A stretch of DNA of 64,000 nt, taken from assembly GCA_963588905.1 (NCBI GenBank), contig CAVAJF010000037.1, forward strand, positions 62,001 through 126,000. The letters are read 5' to 3'. Below, one piece after another: positions 44,257-52,959 of this stretch. The stretch comes from Butyricicoccus_A sp963588905. GTDB lineage: Bacteria > Bacillota > Clostridia > Oscillospirales > Butyricicoccaceae. Under the pieces are notes generated by a model. It searched no databases. It had not been told where the DNA came from and saw nothing but the letters and a program-made list of their open reading frames with translations. A program made the translations under genes and the position numbers. The stretch's first letter is position 1. Each line of letters begins with the position of its first letter.

Positions 44257-46098
44257 TTATTCTACGGTTACAGATTTTGCCAGGTTGCGCGGCTTATCAA
44301 CGTCGCAGCCTAACTCAATCGCGGTGTAGTATGCAAACAGCTGCATCGGGACGACGGTCAGCGTCGAGGTGAACAGGTCAGCGGTCTTTGGAATGTACAG
44401 AACGGTGTCTGCAACAGTCTCCGCATCAGTACAGCCTTCCTTGACGATGGCGATGACGTGTGCGCCGCGTGCCTTGACTTCCTTGACGTTGGAAATCAGC
44501 TTTTCATACAGCAGATCCTGTGTTGCCACAGCGATAACCAGTGTGCCTGGCTCAATCAGGGAGATGGTGCCGTGCTTCAGCTCGCCAGCGGCGTAAGCCT
44601 CCGAGTGTACATAGGAGATTTCCTTGAGCTTCAGAGAGCTTTCCAGCGAAGCGCCGTAGTCGATGCCGCGTCCGATGATAAAGACATTGTTGCGGACGAG
44701 TTCAGAGCCGGTGGACTGGTGTTCCTTTGCCAGCTGACGGATTTTTTCTTCGTCAGAGAAGATATTCTCCAGCTGATCCGGCAGCTTCTGCAAATCAGCG
44801 AGCAGAGAATCAAAGGTTTCCGGACGAATGGTCTGACGAATCTGCGCGAACTTCATCGCAATCAGATAGATAACAGCCAGCTGTGTGGTGTAGCCCTTGG
44901 TGGTTGCCACGGCGATTTCCGGGCCTGCCATCGTGTACAGCACGTCATCGCTTTCGCGGGCGATGGAGCTGCCAACAGCATTGACGATGGACAGCACGTG
45001 CACATCGTTTGCCTTTGCTTCGCGCAGCGCAGCCAAGGTGTCCGCCGTCTCGCCGGACTGGCTGATGGTGATGCACAGGTCATTGCGGCTGAGAATCGGG
45101 CGGCGGTAGCGGAACTCGGATGCCAGATCCACTTCGACCGGAATGCGGGTCAGCTCTTCGATGACATATTTGCCGACCATGGCAGCGTGCCAAGCAGAGC
45201 CGCAGGCAACCATGTGAATGCGGCCGATGTTCTTGATGCGCTCGTCGCTCAGACGCAGCTTATCCAGCGTGATTTCGCCGTCATGAATGCGGGAACCAAT
45301 GCAGGTGCGCAGCGCGTTCGGCTGCTCCTTGATTTCCTTCATCATGAAGTAATCGTAACCGCCCTTTTCAGCGGCAGAAATATCATAATCTACGGTATAA
45401 ATTTCGTGATGAATCGGCTTGCGATCCATATCCATCAGCTCAACGGAATCCGGCTTGATGAGCGCGATTTCGTTGTCGTTCAGCAGATAATACTTGCGGG
45501 TGTGGTCAAGCACGGCCGGAATATCCGACGCGATATAGTTTTCATGCTCGCCCAGACCGATAACCATCGGGCTGTCCTTGCGGACTGCGAGCAGCGTATC
45601 CGGGTAGTCTGTGCACAGGATGCCCAGGGCATAGGAGCCGCGGATGCGGTGCAGGACCTTAATGAGGGTGCCGACCAGATCGCCGTCGTACAGATAGTCA
45701 AACAGCTGAGCGACAACTTCGGTGTCGGTTTCCGAGCGGAATACCACGCCGTTTGCCTGCAATTCTTCCTTGATCGGGATGTAGTTTTCGATGATGCCGT
45801 TGTGCACAACAGTGATGCGGCGGCTCATGCTCGAATGCGGATGAGAGTTGATGTCGTTCGGTGCGCCGTGCGTTGCCCAGCGGGTGTGTCCGATGCCGAG
45901 CGTGCCTGGTACGCCGCCTGCTGCCTTTACCTTGTCGCGCAGGACGGCCAAACGGCCCTGAGATTTTACGGTACGAACCTTGTCAGAGAAGACAGCGATG
46001 CCAGCCGAGTCATAGCCGCGGTACTCCAGTTTCTCCAGACCTTCCAGCAGGAAGGGTGCTGCCTGCTCATGGCCGGCATAGCCTACGATTCCACACAT
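44257..46098 (-). CDS. glmS: Glucosamine-fructose-6-phosphate aminotransferase
   Basis: A 613-residue enzyme making glucosamine 6-phosphate from fructose 6-phosphate and glutamine, the first step to UDP-GlcNAc and peptidoglycan. The N-terminal glutaminase starts MCGIVGYAG (Cys2 nucleophile) and has GHTRWATHG. Two SIS domains follow (ISQSGETADTLAALREA, GRGIDYGASLESSLKLKEISY), and the usual C-terminus KSVTVE closes the protein. It is controlled by the glmS ribozyme in its leader. Confidence 0.97.
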   Translation of the reverse strand: MCGIVGYAGHEQAAPFLLEGLEKLEYRGYDSAGIAVFSDKVRTVKSQGRLAVLRDKVKAAGGVPGTLGIGHTRWATHGAPNDINSHPHSSMSRRITVVHNGIIENYIPIKEELQANGVVFRSETDTEVVAQLFDYLYDGDLVGTLIKVLHRIRGSYALGILCTDYPDTLLAVRKDSPMVIGLGEHENYIASDIPAVLDHTRKYYLLNDNEIALIKPDSVELMDMDRKPIHHEIYTVDYDISAAEKGGYDYFMMKEIKEQPNALRTCIGSRIHDGEITLDKLRLSDERIKNIGRIHMVACGSAWHAAMVGKYVIEELTRIPVEVDLASEFRYRRPILSRNDLCITISQSGETADTLAALREAKANDVHVLSIVNAVGSSIARESDDVLYTMAGPEIAVATTKGYTTQLAVIYLIAMKFAQIRQTIRPETFDSLLADLQKLPDQLENIFSDEEKIRQLAKEHQSTGSELVRNNVFIIGRGIDYGASLESSLKLKEISYVHSEAYAAGELKHGTISLIEPGTLVIAVATQDLLYEKLISNVKEVKARGAHVIAIVKEGCTDAETVADTVLYIPKTADLFTSTLTVVPMQLFAYYTAIELGCDVDKPRNLAKSVTVE

Positions 46099-46136
46099 GA
46101 TAGTTTACCTCCGAGGTATAAAATTTTTATCAGCAC

Positions 46137-46277
46137 AGCGCCGAACCCCTCTGTTCACCCCGTTGCCGGTGCGGTTTAAGAGAACGGCTTTCGTCCGTGT
46201 GCCTGCGGGCGGGAAGCATCCGCCGAATTTTCGATCACTTCCACCTCGTCAGCTACCCTGCATGGCAGCTCTGGCGC
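46137..46277 (-). ncRNA. glmS ribozyme-riboswitch
   Basis: Read on the minus strand, the leader has the class hallmarks in order: GCGCCAGAGCTG right after the cleavage site (between 46278 and 46277), GTAGCTGACGAGGTGGAAG, TCGAAAATTCGGCGGATGC, ACACGGACGAAAGCC and CAACGGGGTGAACAGAGG. It self-cleaves when bound to glucosamine 6-phosphate and so lowers glmS expression. It ends about 38 nt before the start codon. Confidence 0.95.
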
Positions 46278-46283
46278 TTGTTT

Positions 46284-46567
46284 CCGGTCGGAAAATACAT
46301 TCCGAAATGGTGGTGCTGAATGCAGCAGCATAATTGATTATGGGATATTATAACACGTTCCGGCGAAGAACGGAAGAGGGCAACCATGCTAAAATCGGAA
46401 AATGGAACGGAAAAAAATTGGTCTTTCTCCTGAGAATTATGACAAAACGGTAACTTTTTTCGCAAAATATCAGAATCTATTGACAATTTGGAACGGTCGG
46501 TATACAGTAAAAACGATTTAAAATTTGTATTTTCATCAGGCTGTATAAAGAGAAAGGGAGGATCTTT
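46284..46567. other. Intergenic region between glmS ribozyme and DUF445 gene
   Basis: Holds a leftward -10 box (TATAAT on the minus strand, 46347-46352) for glmS and a rightward TTGACA (46480-46485) with TACAGT 17 bp later for the DUF445 gene. No gene or repeat seen. Confidence 0.5.
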
Positions 46568-47467
46568 TTGGATCTCGGAATTGTACAAACGCTGTCGGGA
46601 CCGGTGATTGGTGCGGTGATTGGCTACTGCACCAATTATATTGCGGTAAAGATGCTGTTTCGTCCGCTTCGGCCGGTAAAATTGTTCGGAAAGCAGCTTC
46701 CGTTCACGCCGGGCATCATTCCGAAGGGACAGGCGCGGCTCGCACGTGCCGCCGGTCAGGCGGTGGGAAGTATCTTGCTCACACAAGAAGATATTCGGGA
46801 AATGCTGCTGTCAGAACAGACAAAACAGAAACTGCGCGAGGCATTGACGGCGGAGTTGGACAAGCACGCGGAAACCTCTATCAAAGACATTGGCATCAAG
46901 CTGGCAGGAGAAGAAAATTATCACAAGAGCAGCGAACTCATACAGGATAAGCTGACCGAAAAAGTCAGCGATCATGTGCTGGACATGGATCTTGGCGATA
47001 TTATCGCGCAGAAGGTCATCGAAGCGGTCAGCCAGAAGCTCGCAGGTTCCTTCTTGGGCAAAATGATTCGAGAGGACATGCTGGAAGGCTTGGCAAAGCC
47101 GATTCAGGAGCATGTAGACGCCTATCTGGACACCAATATTGATGTGCTGCTCACCCCGCAGATGCGCAGCATTTGGGAGGAATCCGAACAGAAACCGGTG
47201 GGAGAAGTGCTGGCACTGATGCAGGAAGCACAGATGCATCCGGTTGATTTGTGCATGAGACTGTACGAACGCATGGTAGAGGAAAAGGCAGAGAGCTTAA
47301 TTCGGATGCTCAATCTGCGCGGCGTGGCAGAAAATAAGATTCTTGCGATGCAGCCGGAGGAAGTGGAGACACTGGTTATGTCCATCTTGAAAAAGGAATT
47401 GGGCGCTGTTGTCAACCTCGGCGCTGTCGTCGGCTTTGTGATCGGACTGCTCAACCTGCTGTTCTGA
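46568..47467 (+). CDS. DUF445 family membrane protein (YheB-like)
   Basis: A 299-residue protein with N-terminal and C-terminal membrane segments (SGPVIGAVIGYCTNYIAVKM and GAVVGFVIGLLNLLF) around a long helical middle. The opening, with TNYIAVKMLFRP and PGIIPKGQ, is the DUF445 signature. The TTG start at 46568 follows GGAGG at 6 bp. YheB-type proteins have been linked to spore formation; function unresolved. It begins a three-gene operon. Confidence 0.85.
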   Translation: MDLGIVQTLSGPVIGAVIGYCTNYIAVKMLFRPLRPVKLFGKQLPFTPGIIPKGQARLARAAGQAVGSILLTQEDIREMLLSEQTKQKLREALTAELDKHAETSIKDIGIKLAGEENYHKSSELIQDKLTEKVSDHVLDMDLGDIIAQKVIEAVSQKLAGSFLGKMIREDMLEGLAKPIQEHVDAYLDTNIDVLLTPQMRSIWEESEQKPVGEVLALMQEAQMHPVDLCMRLYERMVEEKAESLIRMLNLRGVAENKILAMQPEEVETLVMSILKKELGAVVNLGAVVGFVIGLLNLLF

Positions 47468-47477
47468 GGATACAGGT

Positions 47478-47963
47478 GTGAAGATAGACATCGTTCCAAT
47501 AAAGGGAACCTATCGCGGCATGGGAAGATCATTGCTCGCAACGGATTTGCTGACGAAAAAGAGCAAAAAAGATTTTGCAAAGCTGTTGGATGTGTATGAT
47601 GCATACATCATGCTTTTAGAACAGCCGGAAAGTCAAAAAGTGCTGGAAAAACTCATGGATTTTGAAAAAATACTCCAGCAATATGAGATTCTGTGTGAGA
47701 TCATAGCATACGATACGAAGCCAATAGATTCTGCGTATGGGTATTCTGTAGCGTGGCTGGGTATCGATATTGTGCACGATTCCTGCGAGTCTTTGCTCGA
47801 GAATATGTCAGACGGATGTGTGCAACAAGCACTGAATGAAAACGGATTGTGCAGAGAGGCGGCAGACATACCAAAATTGTTGCCACTGTTAGATACTGGC
47901 GATGTCACATGGAAACCGTGTTATGTATATCGGGTGCTGGAAAAACAAAAGGGATTGTTATGA
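47478..47963 (+). CDS. Hypothetical protein
   Basis: A 161-residue soluble protein, GTG start, no recognised domain. It contains LLTKKSKKDFAKLLDVYDAYIML and a helical, Cys-containing C-terminal half (CESLLENMSDGCVQQALNE). It begins 10 bp after the DUF445 gene and overlaps the next start by 4 bp (ATGA), which shows operon structure and translational coupling. Confidence 0.6.
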   Translation: MKIDIVPIKGTYRGMGRSLLATDLLTKKSKKDFAKLLDVYDAYIMLLEQPESQKVLEKLMDFEKILQQYEILCEIIAYDTKPIDSAYGYSVAWLGIDIVHDSCESLLENMSDGCVQQALNENGLCREAADIPKLLPLLDTGDVTWKPCYVYRVLEKQKGLL

Positions 47964-48556
47964 AACCAATAGAGAAAGAAATATCGGCGCAGGCAAAGAC
48001 AGACAAGCGCCCGAAGTGGCTGCGGCACTTGTGTACTGTTCACCAACATCGAACACTAGTGCGGCATTATTGCTTCAAGCTGGGGTTATATCGCCAAGGG
48101 CTGATGCATGACTTGTCCAAATACAGCCCGACGGAATTTTTCGTCGGTGCGAAGTATTATCAGGGCTATCGCAGCCCAAACACCGCCGAACGGCTTGACC
48201 GCGGCTACAGCTCGGCTTGGCTGCATCACAAGGGCAGAAACAAGCATCATTTAGAATACTGGATTGATTATTCGCTGCAAAAGGACGGGTATCCGCTCGC
48301 TGGCATGGAAATGCCGGTAAACTATGTCGCAGAAATGCTGTGTGACCGCATTGCCGCCTGCCGCGTCTATCAGGGCGATGCCTATACGGACGCTTCGGCA
48401 TGGAAGTACTATGAAAGCGGTCTGCGCGTCAATACCATGATTATGCATCCCAAGACGCGGGAGCTGCTGGAAACCATGCTGCACATGCTTGCGGAAAAGG
48501 GCGAGGAGGAGACCTTTGCCTATATCCGGCGCGAGGTGCTGGGCAAGCGTGCGTAG
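47960..48556 (+). CDS. DUF5662-type conserved protein
   Basis: A 198-residue protein rich in His, Tyr and Trp: CTVHQHRTLVRHYCFKLGLY, GLMHDLSKYSPTEF, AWLHHKGRNKHHLEYWIDY and EMLCDRIAACRVYQG. The H-HD-like spacing of His and Asp suggests a metal site as in HD-type folds, as seen in the DUF5662 family. The start was set at the ATG overlapping the preceding stop codon. No enzymatic role known. Confidence 0.7.
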   Translation: MKPIEKEISAQAKTDKRPKWLRHLCTVHQHRTLVRHYCFKLGLYRQGLMHDLSKYSPTEFFVGAKYYQGYRSPNTAERLDRGYSSAWLHHKGRNKHHLEYWIDYSLQKDGYPLAGMEMPVNYVAEMLCDRIAACRVYQGDAYTDASAWKYYESGLRVNTMIMHPKTRELLETMLHMLAEKGEEETFAYIRREVLGKRA

Positions 48557-48631
48557 TTTTCTCTAAATCAGTAGAAATCTTTGAACAAATACGGTATACT
48601 GGTACGAGAGAAAACCGCAGGAGGTTGTAAG

Positions 48632-49720
48632 ATGAAAAAGCGATATTTGCTGCTGATTCCAGTCGTTCTCTGTCTGGCAGTGAGTGCAGCAGCCATCGGA
48701 TATATTCAGATTCATCCGGAGAAAGCACCGGAGGGCACGGCATTTTTGGTACAGACAGCGAGCAAGAAGCAGGCACAAGCGGCAAAAGAAGCCGAAACCG
48801 AATCGCTCACCGCATCGCAGAAGCAGGCCAAACAGCTGGTCGAGAAGATGAGCTTGGAGCAAAAGCTGTATCAAATGCTGTTTGTGACGCCGGAGGCCCT
48901 GACGCAGACCAATCAGGTTGTTCGCGCCGGTGCTGCGACGCAGGCAGCGATAGAAAAGCGTCCGGTCGGCGGCGTGCTGTACACGAGCCAGAGCTTGCAG
49001 ACAAAAGCCCAAATCAAGGATATGCTGAGCCATACCCAAAGCTATGCCAAGGAATCGAAGACCGGTATTCCGGTGTTCTTAGGTGTACAGGAGCAGGGAG
49101 GCAGCCATGCGCCGGTAGCGCAGGCGCTTCAGACGACAAGCATTTTGAAGGCGGATAAGAACACAGACGAAAAGACTGCCTATGCGCTGGGGCAGACCCT
49201 CGCAGAGGAACTGCGCAGTGTAGGCTTTACCGTCAATTTTGCACCGACGGTCACAACCGATACGCTGGCTGCCAGTGAGGTCAAGGGATTGCAGGAAAAT
49301 CAGGTGTTGTCTGCGGTTTCCGCGTTCCCGAACAGCACGGACGGTTTTCAGGCTTGCATCAAGCAGAATCCGGCGTTTATGATTGTCTCGAACGATACAG
49401 TGAAGGAGTATGACACCGTGCCGTGCTCGGTATCGTCCAAGGTCATGACGGATCTGCTGCGCAAGAAGCTCGGCTACAACGGCATTGTTATGACCGGTGC
49501 GCTGAGCGACGAGAAGCTGACGGATTCGTACACAGAGCAAAAAGCCGCTGTGCTCGCCGTACAGGCGGGAGCGGATATGCTGCTGGAGCCGTCCGATGTG
49601 GACGCCGTATATCAGGCACTGTTTCAGGCGGTGTCCGACGGCAAGCTGACTGAGCAGCGCATTGATGAGAGCGTACAGCGCATCTTGACCGCAAAAATCG
49701 ACGGCGGACTGATTGCCTGA
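48632..49720 (+). CDS. GH3-family protein, probably catalytically inactive
   Basis: A 362-residue exported protein: signal anchor MKKRYLLLIPVVLCLAVSAA, then a GH3/NagZ-like barrel (VEKMSLEQKLYQMLF, GIPVFLGVQEQGG, VGFTVNFAPT, LGYNGIVMTGALSD, LAVQAGADMLLEP). In active NagZ-type enzymes the nucleophile Asp lies in T-D-A-L/SDDL and a KHFPGHG loop carries the acid/base dyad. Here the first reads TGALSD and the second is replaced by VSAFPNSTD. It is probably a pseudo-enzyme that binds a peptidoglycan-like ligand. Confidence 0.8.
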   Translation: MKKRYLLLIPVVLCLAVSAAAIGYIQIHPEKAPEGTAFLVQTASKKQAQAAKEAETESLTASQKQAKQLVEKMSLEQKLYQMLFVTPEALTQTNQVVRAGAATQAAIEKRPVGGVLYTSQSLQTKAQIKDMLSHTQSYAKESKTGIPVFLGVQEQGGSHAPVAQALQTTSILKADKNTDEKTAYALGQTLAEELRSVGFTVNFAPTVTTDTLAASEVKGLQENQVLSAVSAFPNSTDGFQACIKQNPAFMIVSNDTVKEYDTVPCSVSSKVMTDLLRKKLGYNGIVMTGALSDEKLTDSYTEQKAAVLAVQAGADMLLEPSDVDAVYQALFQAVSDGKLTEQRIDESVQRILTAKIDGGLIA

Positions 49721-49732
49721 AACAACCGAACA

Positions 49733-49768
49733 GAGGATACAATTTGCGAGATTGTATCCTCTTTTTTT
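49733..49768 (+). terminator. Terminator of the GH3-like gene
   Basis: gaggatacaat pairs with attgtatcctc, followed by seven T. Confidence 0.87.
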
Positions 49769-49778
49769 CTGTGTATTC

Positions 49779-49807
49779 TTGACAAATGCGCGGGAAGCGG
49801 ATAAGAT
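49779..49807 (+). promoter_or_regulatory. Promoter for ptsI
   Basis: TTGACA, 17 bp, TAAGAT. It gives a leader of about 255 nt. Confidence 0.65.
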
Positions 49808-49940
49808 GAAATAGGAATAGATAAAATACAAGAGAATAGAGAAGCGCTGGTCTGTTCGGTGCGGGGATATAGAGCTGAAATAAGAGATAGGTTTTCAGGT
49901 CTTTTCTGTGCGCACAAAATCATAGATCAGTACGGTGTGA

Positions 49941-49975
49941 GCAGAAGAATAAAGAACAGATCCTTCTGCTTTTTT
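49941..49975 (+). promoter_or_regulatory. Possible attenuator in the ptsI leader
   Basis: gcagaag pairs with cttctgc across a 15-nt loop and is followed by six T, well inside the ptsI leader. It looks like a leader terminator whose use could be regulated. No known antiterminator target was recognised. Confidence 0.45.
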
Positions 49976-50070
49976 CATGCGACAAAATGCAGGAAAATGA
50001 GGGAGAATGGGAAGCTGAAACAACAGAAGGCCTGTATACGGACAGGCACACAATGAGGGAGGAACTTGTT

Positions 50071-51735
50071 ATGTACACCATTCAGGGAAAAGGCGTCTCC
50101 GGCGGCGTGGCAAATGGACCGCTGTGTTTTTATCGACGTGGAGCCCATGACATCGCAAAACATGAGATTACAGATACAGAAGCGGAAAAGCAGCGCTTTG
50201 AATCGGCTCGTCAGACCGCGATGGAGCAGCTCAAGGAGCTGTATGAAAAGGCGCTCGCAGAAGTAGGCGAAGAGGGCGCCGAGCTGTTTGAAGCCCATCA
50301 GATGATGCTGGACGACCTCGACTACGTGGAGGGCATTCAGGATTTGATTGACGGCGAGCAGGTCAATGCCGAGTATGCCGTTTCGCAGATTGCGGAGCAG
50401 TTTGCCCAGATGTTTGCTTCGATGGACGACAGCTACATGCAGGCACGTGCTGCGGACGTCAAGGATATTTCCAATCGCGTGATTGGTATTTTGAGCGGCG
50501 CCGTGGCAGGCGGCATTGATTCCGATGTGCCGGTCATTCTGGCAGCGGATGATTTGGCTCCGTCTGAGACCGTACAGCTGGACAAGTCCAAGATTTTGGG
50601 CTTTGTCACGCAGGGCGGCTCCGGCAACAGCCACACGGCAATTTTGGCACGCACGATGGGCATTCCGGCTATCGTTGGCACCGGCGATGCGCTCCGCGAG
50701 GACTACGAGGGCAAGACCGCATGGATTGACGGCGAGACCGGTGAGCTATTTGTCGAAGCGGATGAAATCACGCATGAGCGTCTGAGCAAGAAGCACGCCA
50801 AGCAGCGCGCCATGAAGGAACTCATGGATCAGCTCAAGGGCAAGGAAAATGTGACGGTTGACGGCCGCAAGGTCATGGTATACTGCAATATCGGTTCTCC
50901 GGACGATGTCGATCAGGTGCTCGCCAACGACGGCGGCGGCATCGGTCTGTTCCGATCCGAGTTCCTGTACCTGCAAAACAACGACTATCCGACCGAAGAA
51001 CAGCAGTTCCAGGCGTATAAGACGGTTGCCGAGCGCATGGGCGGCAAGCGCGTGATTATCCGCACGCTGGACATCGGTGCGGACAAGCAGGCGGATTACT
51101 TCCAGCTGGCACATGAGGAAAATCCGGCCATGGGTCTGCGTGCGATTCGTATCTGTCTGACCCGCCCAGAGGTCTTTAAGACCCAGCTGCGCGCCCTATA
51201 TCGCGCTTCTGCATACGGCAAGATTGCCATCATGTTCCCGATGATTACGTCGGAGTGGGAAGTGCTGGAGATCAAGCGCATTTGTGAGGGCGTCAAGGCA
51301 GAGCTTCGCAAGGAGGAGCAGCCGTTTGACGAAAACATCGAGCTGGGTATCATGATTGAGACCCCGTCCGCCGTGATGATGTCGGATCGTTTGGCAAAGC
51401 TCGTGGACTTCTTCTCGGTCGGCACCAACGATCTGACCCAGTACACGCTGGCAACCGACAGACAGGGCGGCAATTTGGATCGCTTCTTTGATGCGCATCA
51501 TCCGGCAGTTCTGCGCATGATTAAGATGGCAGCAGACAACGCGCATAAGGCTGGTATCTGGATTGGCATCTGCGGCGAGCTGGGCGCAGATACTTCGCTG
51601 ACAGAGACCTTTATGGCACTCGGCGTGGACGAGCTGAGTGTTTCTCCGTCCGCCGTCCTGCCGCTGCGTTCGACCATCCGCTCGATTAACACCGCAGAGA
51701 ACAGCGAGAAGATTCTCGAAGACCTGCTGAAGTAA
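50071..51735 (+). CDS. ptsI: Phosphoenolpyruvate-protein phosphotransferase (PTS enzyme I)
   Basis: A 554-residue enzyme I that passes phosphate from PEP to HPr. The phospho-accepting His188 lies in GGSGNSHTAILAR. The PEP-binding barrel has GIGLFRSEFLY, MIETPSAVMM, SVGTNDLTQYTLATDR and the catalytic Cys in GICGELGAD. The ATG at 50071 is 8 bp from GGGAGG. HPr is not adjacent, unlike in many Firmicutes. Confidence 0.96.
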   Translation: MYTIQGKGVSGGVANGPLCFYRRGAHDIAKHEITDTEAEKQRFESARQTAMEQLKELYEKALAEVGEEGAELFEAHQMMLDDLDYVEGIQDLIDGEQVNAEYAVSQIAEQFAQMFASMDDSYMQARAADVKDISNRVIGILSGAVAGGIDSDVPVILAADDLAPSETVQLDKSKILGFVTQGGSGNSHTAILARTMGIPAIVGTGDALREDYEGKTAWIDGETGELFVEADEITHERLSKKHAKQRAMKELMDQLKGKENVTVDGRKVMVYCNIGSPDDVDQVLANDGGGIGLFRSEFLYLQNNDYPTEEQQFQAYKTVAERMGGKRVIIRTLDIGADKQADYFQLAHEENPAMGLRAIRICLTRPEVFKTQLRALYRASAYGKIAIMFPMITSEWEVLEIKRICEGVKAELRKEEQPFDENIELGIMIETPSAVMMSDRLAKLVDFFSVGTNDLTQYTLATDRQGGNLDRFFDAHHPAVLRMIKMAADNAHKAGIWIGICGELGADTSLTETFMALGVDELSVSPSAVLPLRSTIRSINTAENSEKILEDLLK

Positions 51736-51752
51736 TGGATCATATCTGTGAA

Positions 51753-51777
51753 AGACCTGCCGCGGCTGCGGCGGGTC
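51753..51777 (+). repeat. 25-bp direct repeat, copy 1 (ptsI terminator)
   Basis: A GC-rich hairpin (gacctgccgc with gcggcgggtc) followed by tttc. The same 25 bases recur at 52238-52262, on the far side of a single hypothetical gene. Confidence 0.85.
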
Positions 51778-51810
51778 TTTCGTTGATGACGGGAATACAT
51801 GGAGTGTGCA

Positions 51811-52236
51811 ATGCTACATAGCCAAGAGGAATTTGTGTGTCCCAAAAGGACGCTGTCAGAATGGATAGAAAAGCTGAAACAAACAGTTACGGTTGAAGAA
51901 ATCACAGAAGAAGAGGTTGACCCGATTTATTTAAGAATGACGAGATACAATTTTTATCATTCTTGGGACGAAAAGCCGGATACCTTGCAAATCTTTCGAG
52001 TTTTGCAAGATGATAAGAGCAAAATATATTATGATTATGGTGCGGAAGTCGGTACAGATATTGTGGTTATTTTTGAGACGAAGCTGGGATTAGCTGAATC
52101 GAATTGTAATTTACTGCAAACACAGTTACTGATTTGGCGAGGCATAGATGCTTGCGACTGCTATAAAGGCAGTGAGGAATTGACAGCGTATTTGATGTAT
52201 TTAGAATCATGGAATCATGGAGATTTGACGAAATAG
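51811..52236 (+). CDS. Hypothetical protein between duplicated terminators
   Basis: A 141-residue soluble protein of unknown family (SEWIEKLKQTVTVEEITEEE, YDYGAEVGTDIVVIFETKLG, ESNCNLLQTQLLIWRG). GGAG lies 6 bp before the ATG at 51811; an ATG 12 bases earlier has a poorer site. Visibly AT-richer than ptsI and the following gene. Less than 35 bp separates it from the ptsI terminator, so it lacks room for a promoter. Its own terminator is a repeat of the ptsI one, and it appears to be a single-gene insertion. Confidence 0.6.
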   Translation: MLHSQEEFVCPKRTLSEWIEKLKQTVTVEEITEEEVDPIYLRMTRYNFYHSWDEKPDTLQIFRVLQDDKSKIYYDYGAEVGTDIVVIFETKLGLAESNCNLLQTQLLIWRGIDACDCYKGSEELTAYLMYLESWNHGDLTK

Positions 52237-52237
52237 A

Positions 52238-52262
52238 AGACCTGCCGCGGCTGCGGCGGGTC
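52238..52262 (+). repeat. 25-bp direct repeat, copy 2 (terminator)
   Basis: Same 25 bases as 51753-51777, here followed by a longer T-run (cctttttttat) and thus the stronger terminator of the two. Confidence 0.85.
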
Positions 52263-52311
52263 CTTTTTTTATGGTATACTGGGTGGAGACACACAGAAGG
52301 AAGGCGAAAAC

Positions 52312-52857
52312 ATGAATATAACGGTTTATTTGGGCGCGAATGAAGGAAACGATCCTGCCCTCAAGCAGGCAGTGCGGGAGCTGGGCACGTGGATTGGCGA
52401 GAGCGGCCATGATTTGGTCTATGGCGGTTCCAAGGTCGGATTGATGGGAATCATTGCGGAGAGTGTGCTGCGTGCAGGCGGAGCCGTTACCGGCGTGGAG
52501 CCGCGCTTTTTTGTGGAAAAAGAACTGCAATACGATGCCGTGACCAATCTCATCGTCACGGAGACGATGGCAGAGCGCAAGACCAAGATGATTGAACTGG
52601 GGGATGCCTTTGTTGCGATGCCAGGCGGCACGGGAACGCTGGAGGAAATCACAGAGGTTATGTCGCTGCTGGCACTGGATCGGCTGGATGCACCGTGCAT
52701 TCTCTATAATCTGCACGGATATTATGACAGCTTGCAGCAGCTGCTGGAGCGCATGATAGCGGCAGATATGTCCAGCGAGTACCGGCAGAGAAAGATTTAT
52801 TTTGTGAAGAATTTGAATGAACTGCAACAAGTATTAGATTCTTGCTTATCTTGCTGA
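52312..52857 (+). CDS. LOG-family protein (Rossmann-fold, TIGR00730-type)
   Basis: A 181-residue protein with the LOG signature PGGTGTLEEITE and Arg/Lys in MAERKTKMIE. Members hydrolyse nucleoside monophosphates to a base and ribose 5-phosphate (cytokinin-activating type). MNITVYLGANEG opens the Rossmann fold, with YGGSKVGLMG after it. AAGGAAGG precedes the ATG. Single gene with its own upstream terminator. Confidence 0.93.
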   Translation: MNITVYLGANEGNDPALKQAVRELGTWIGESGHDLVYGGSKVGLMGIIAESVLRAGGAVTGVEPRFFVEKELQYDAVTNLIVTETMAERKTKMIELGDAFVAMPGGTGTLEEITEVMSLLALDRLDAPCILYNLHGYYDSLQQLLERMIAADMSSEYRQRKIYFVKNLNELQQVLDSCLSC

Positions 52858-52874
52858 AGCGGCGGGGGATACCA

Positions 52875-52903
52875 TTGCACCCAATCGGTATTTGGGATAT
52901 AAT
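52875..52903 (+). promoter_or_regulatory. Promoter for the NifX-like gene and gluQ
   Basis: TTGCAC, 17 bp, TATAAT. Confidence 0.65.
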
Positions 52904-52959
52904 AAGCAGGTATACTAACAGAGAGCACGAATGATACAATTCGTGAGGAGGAAGCATAT

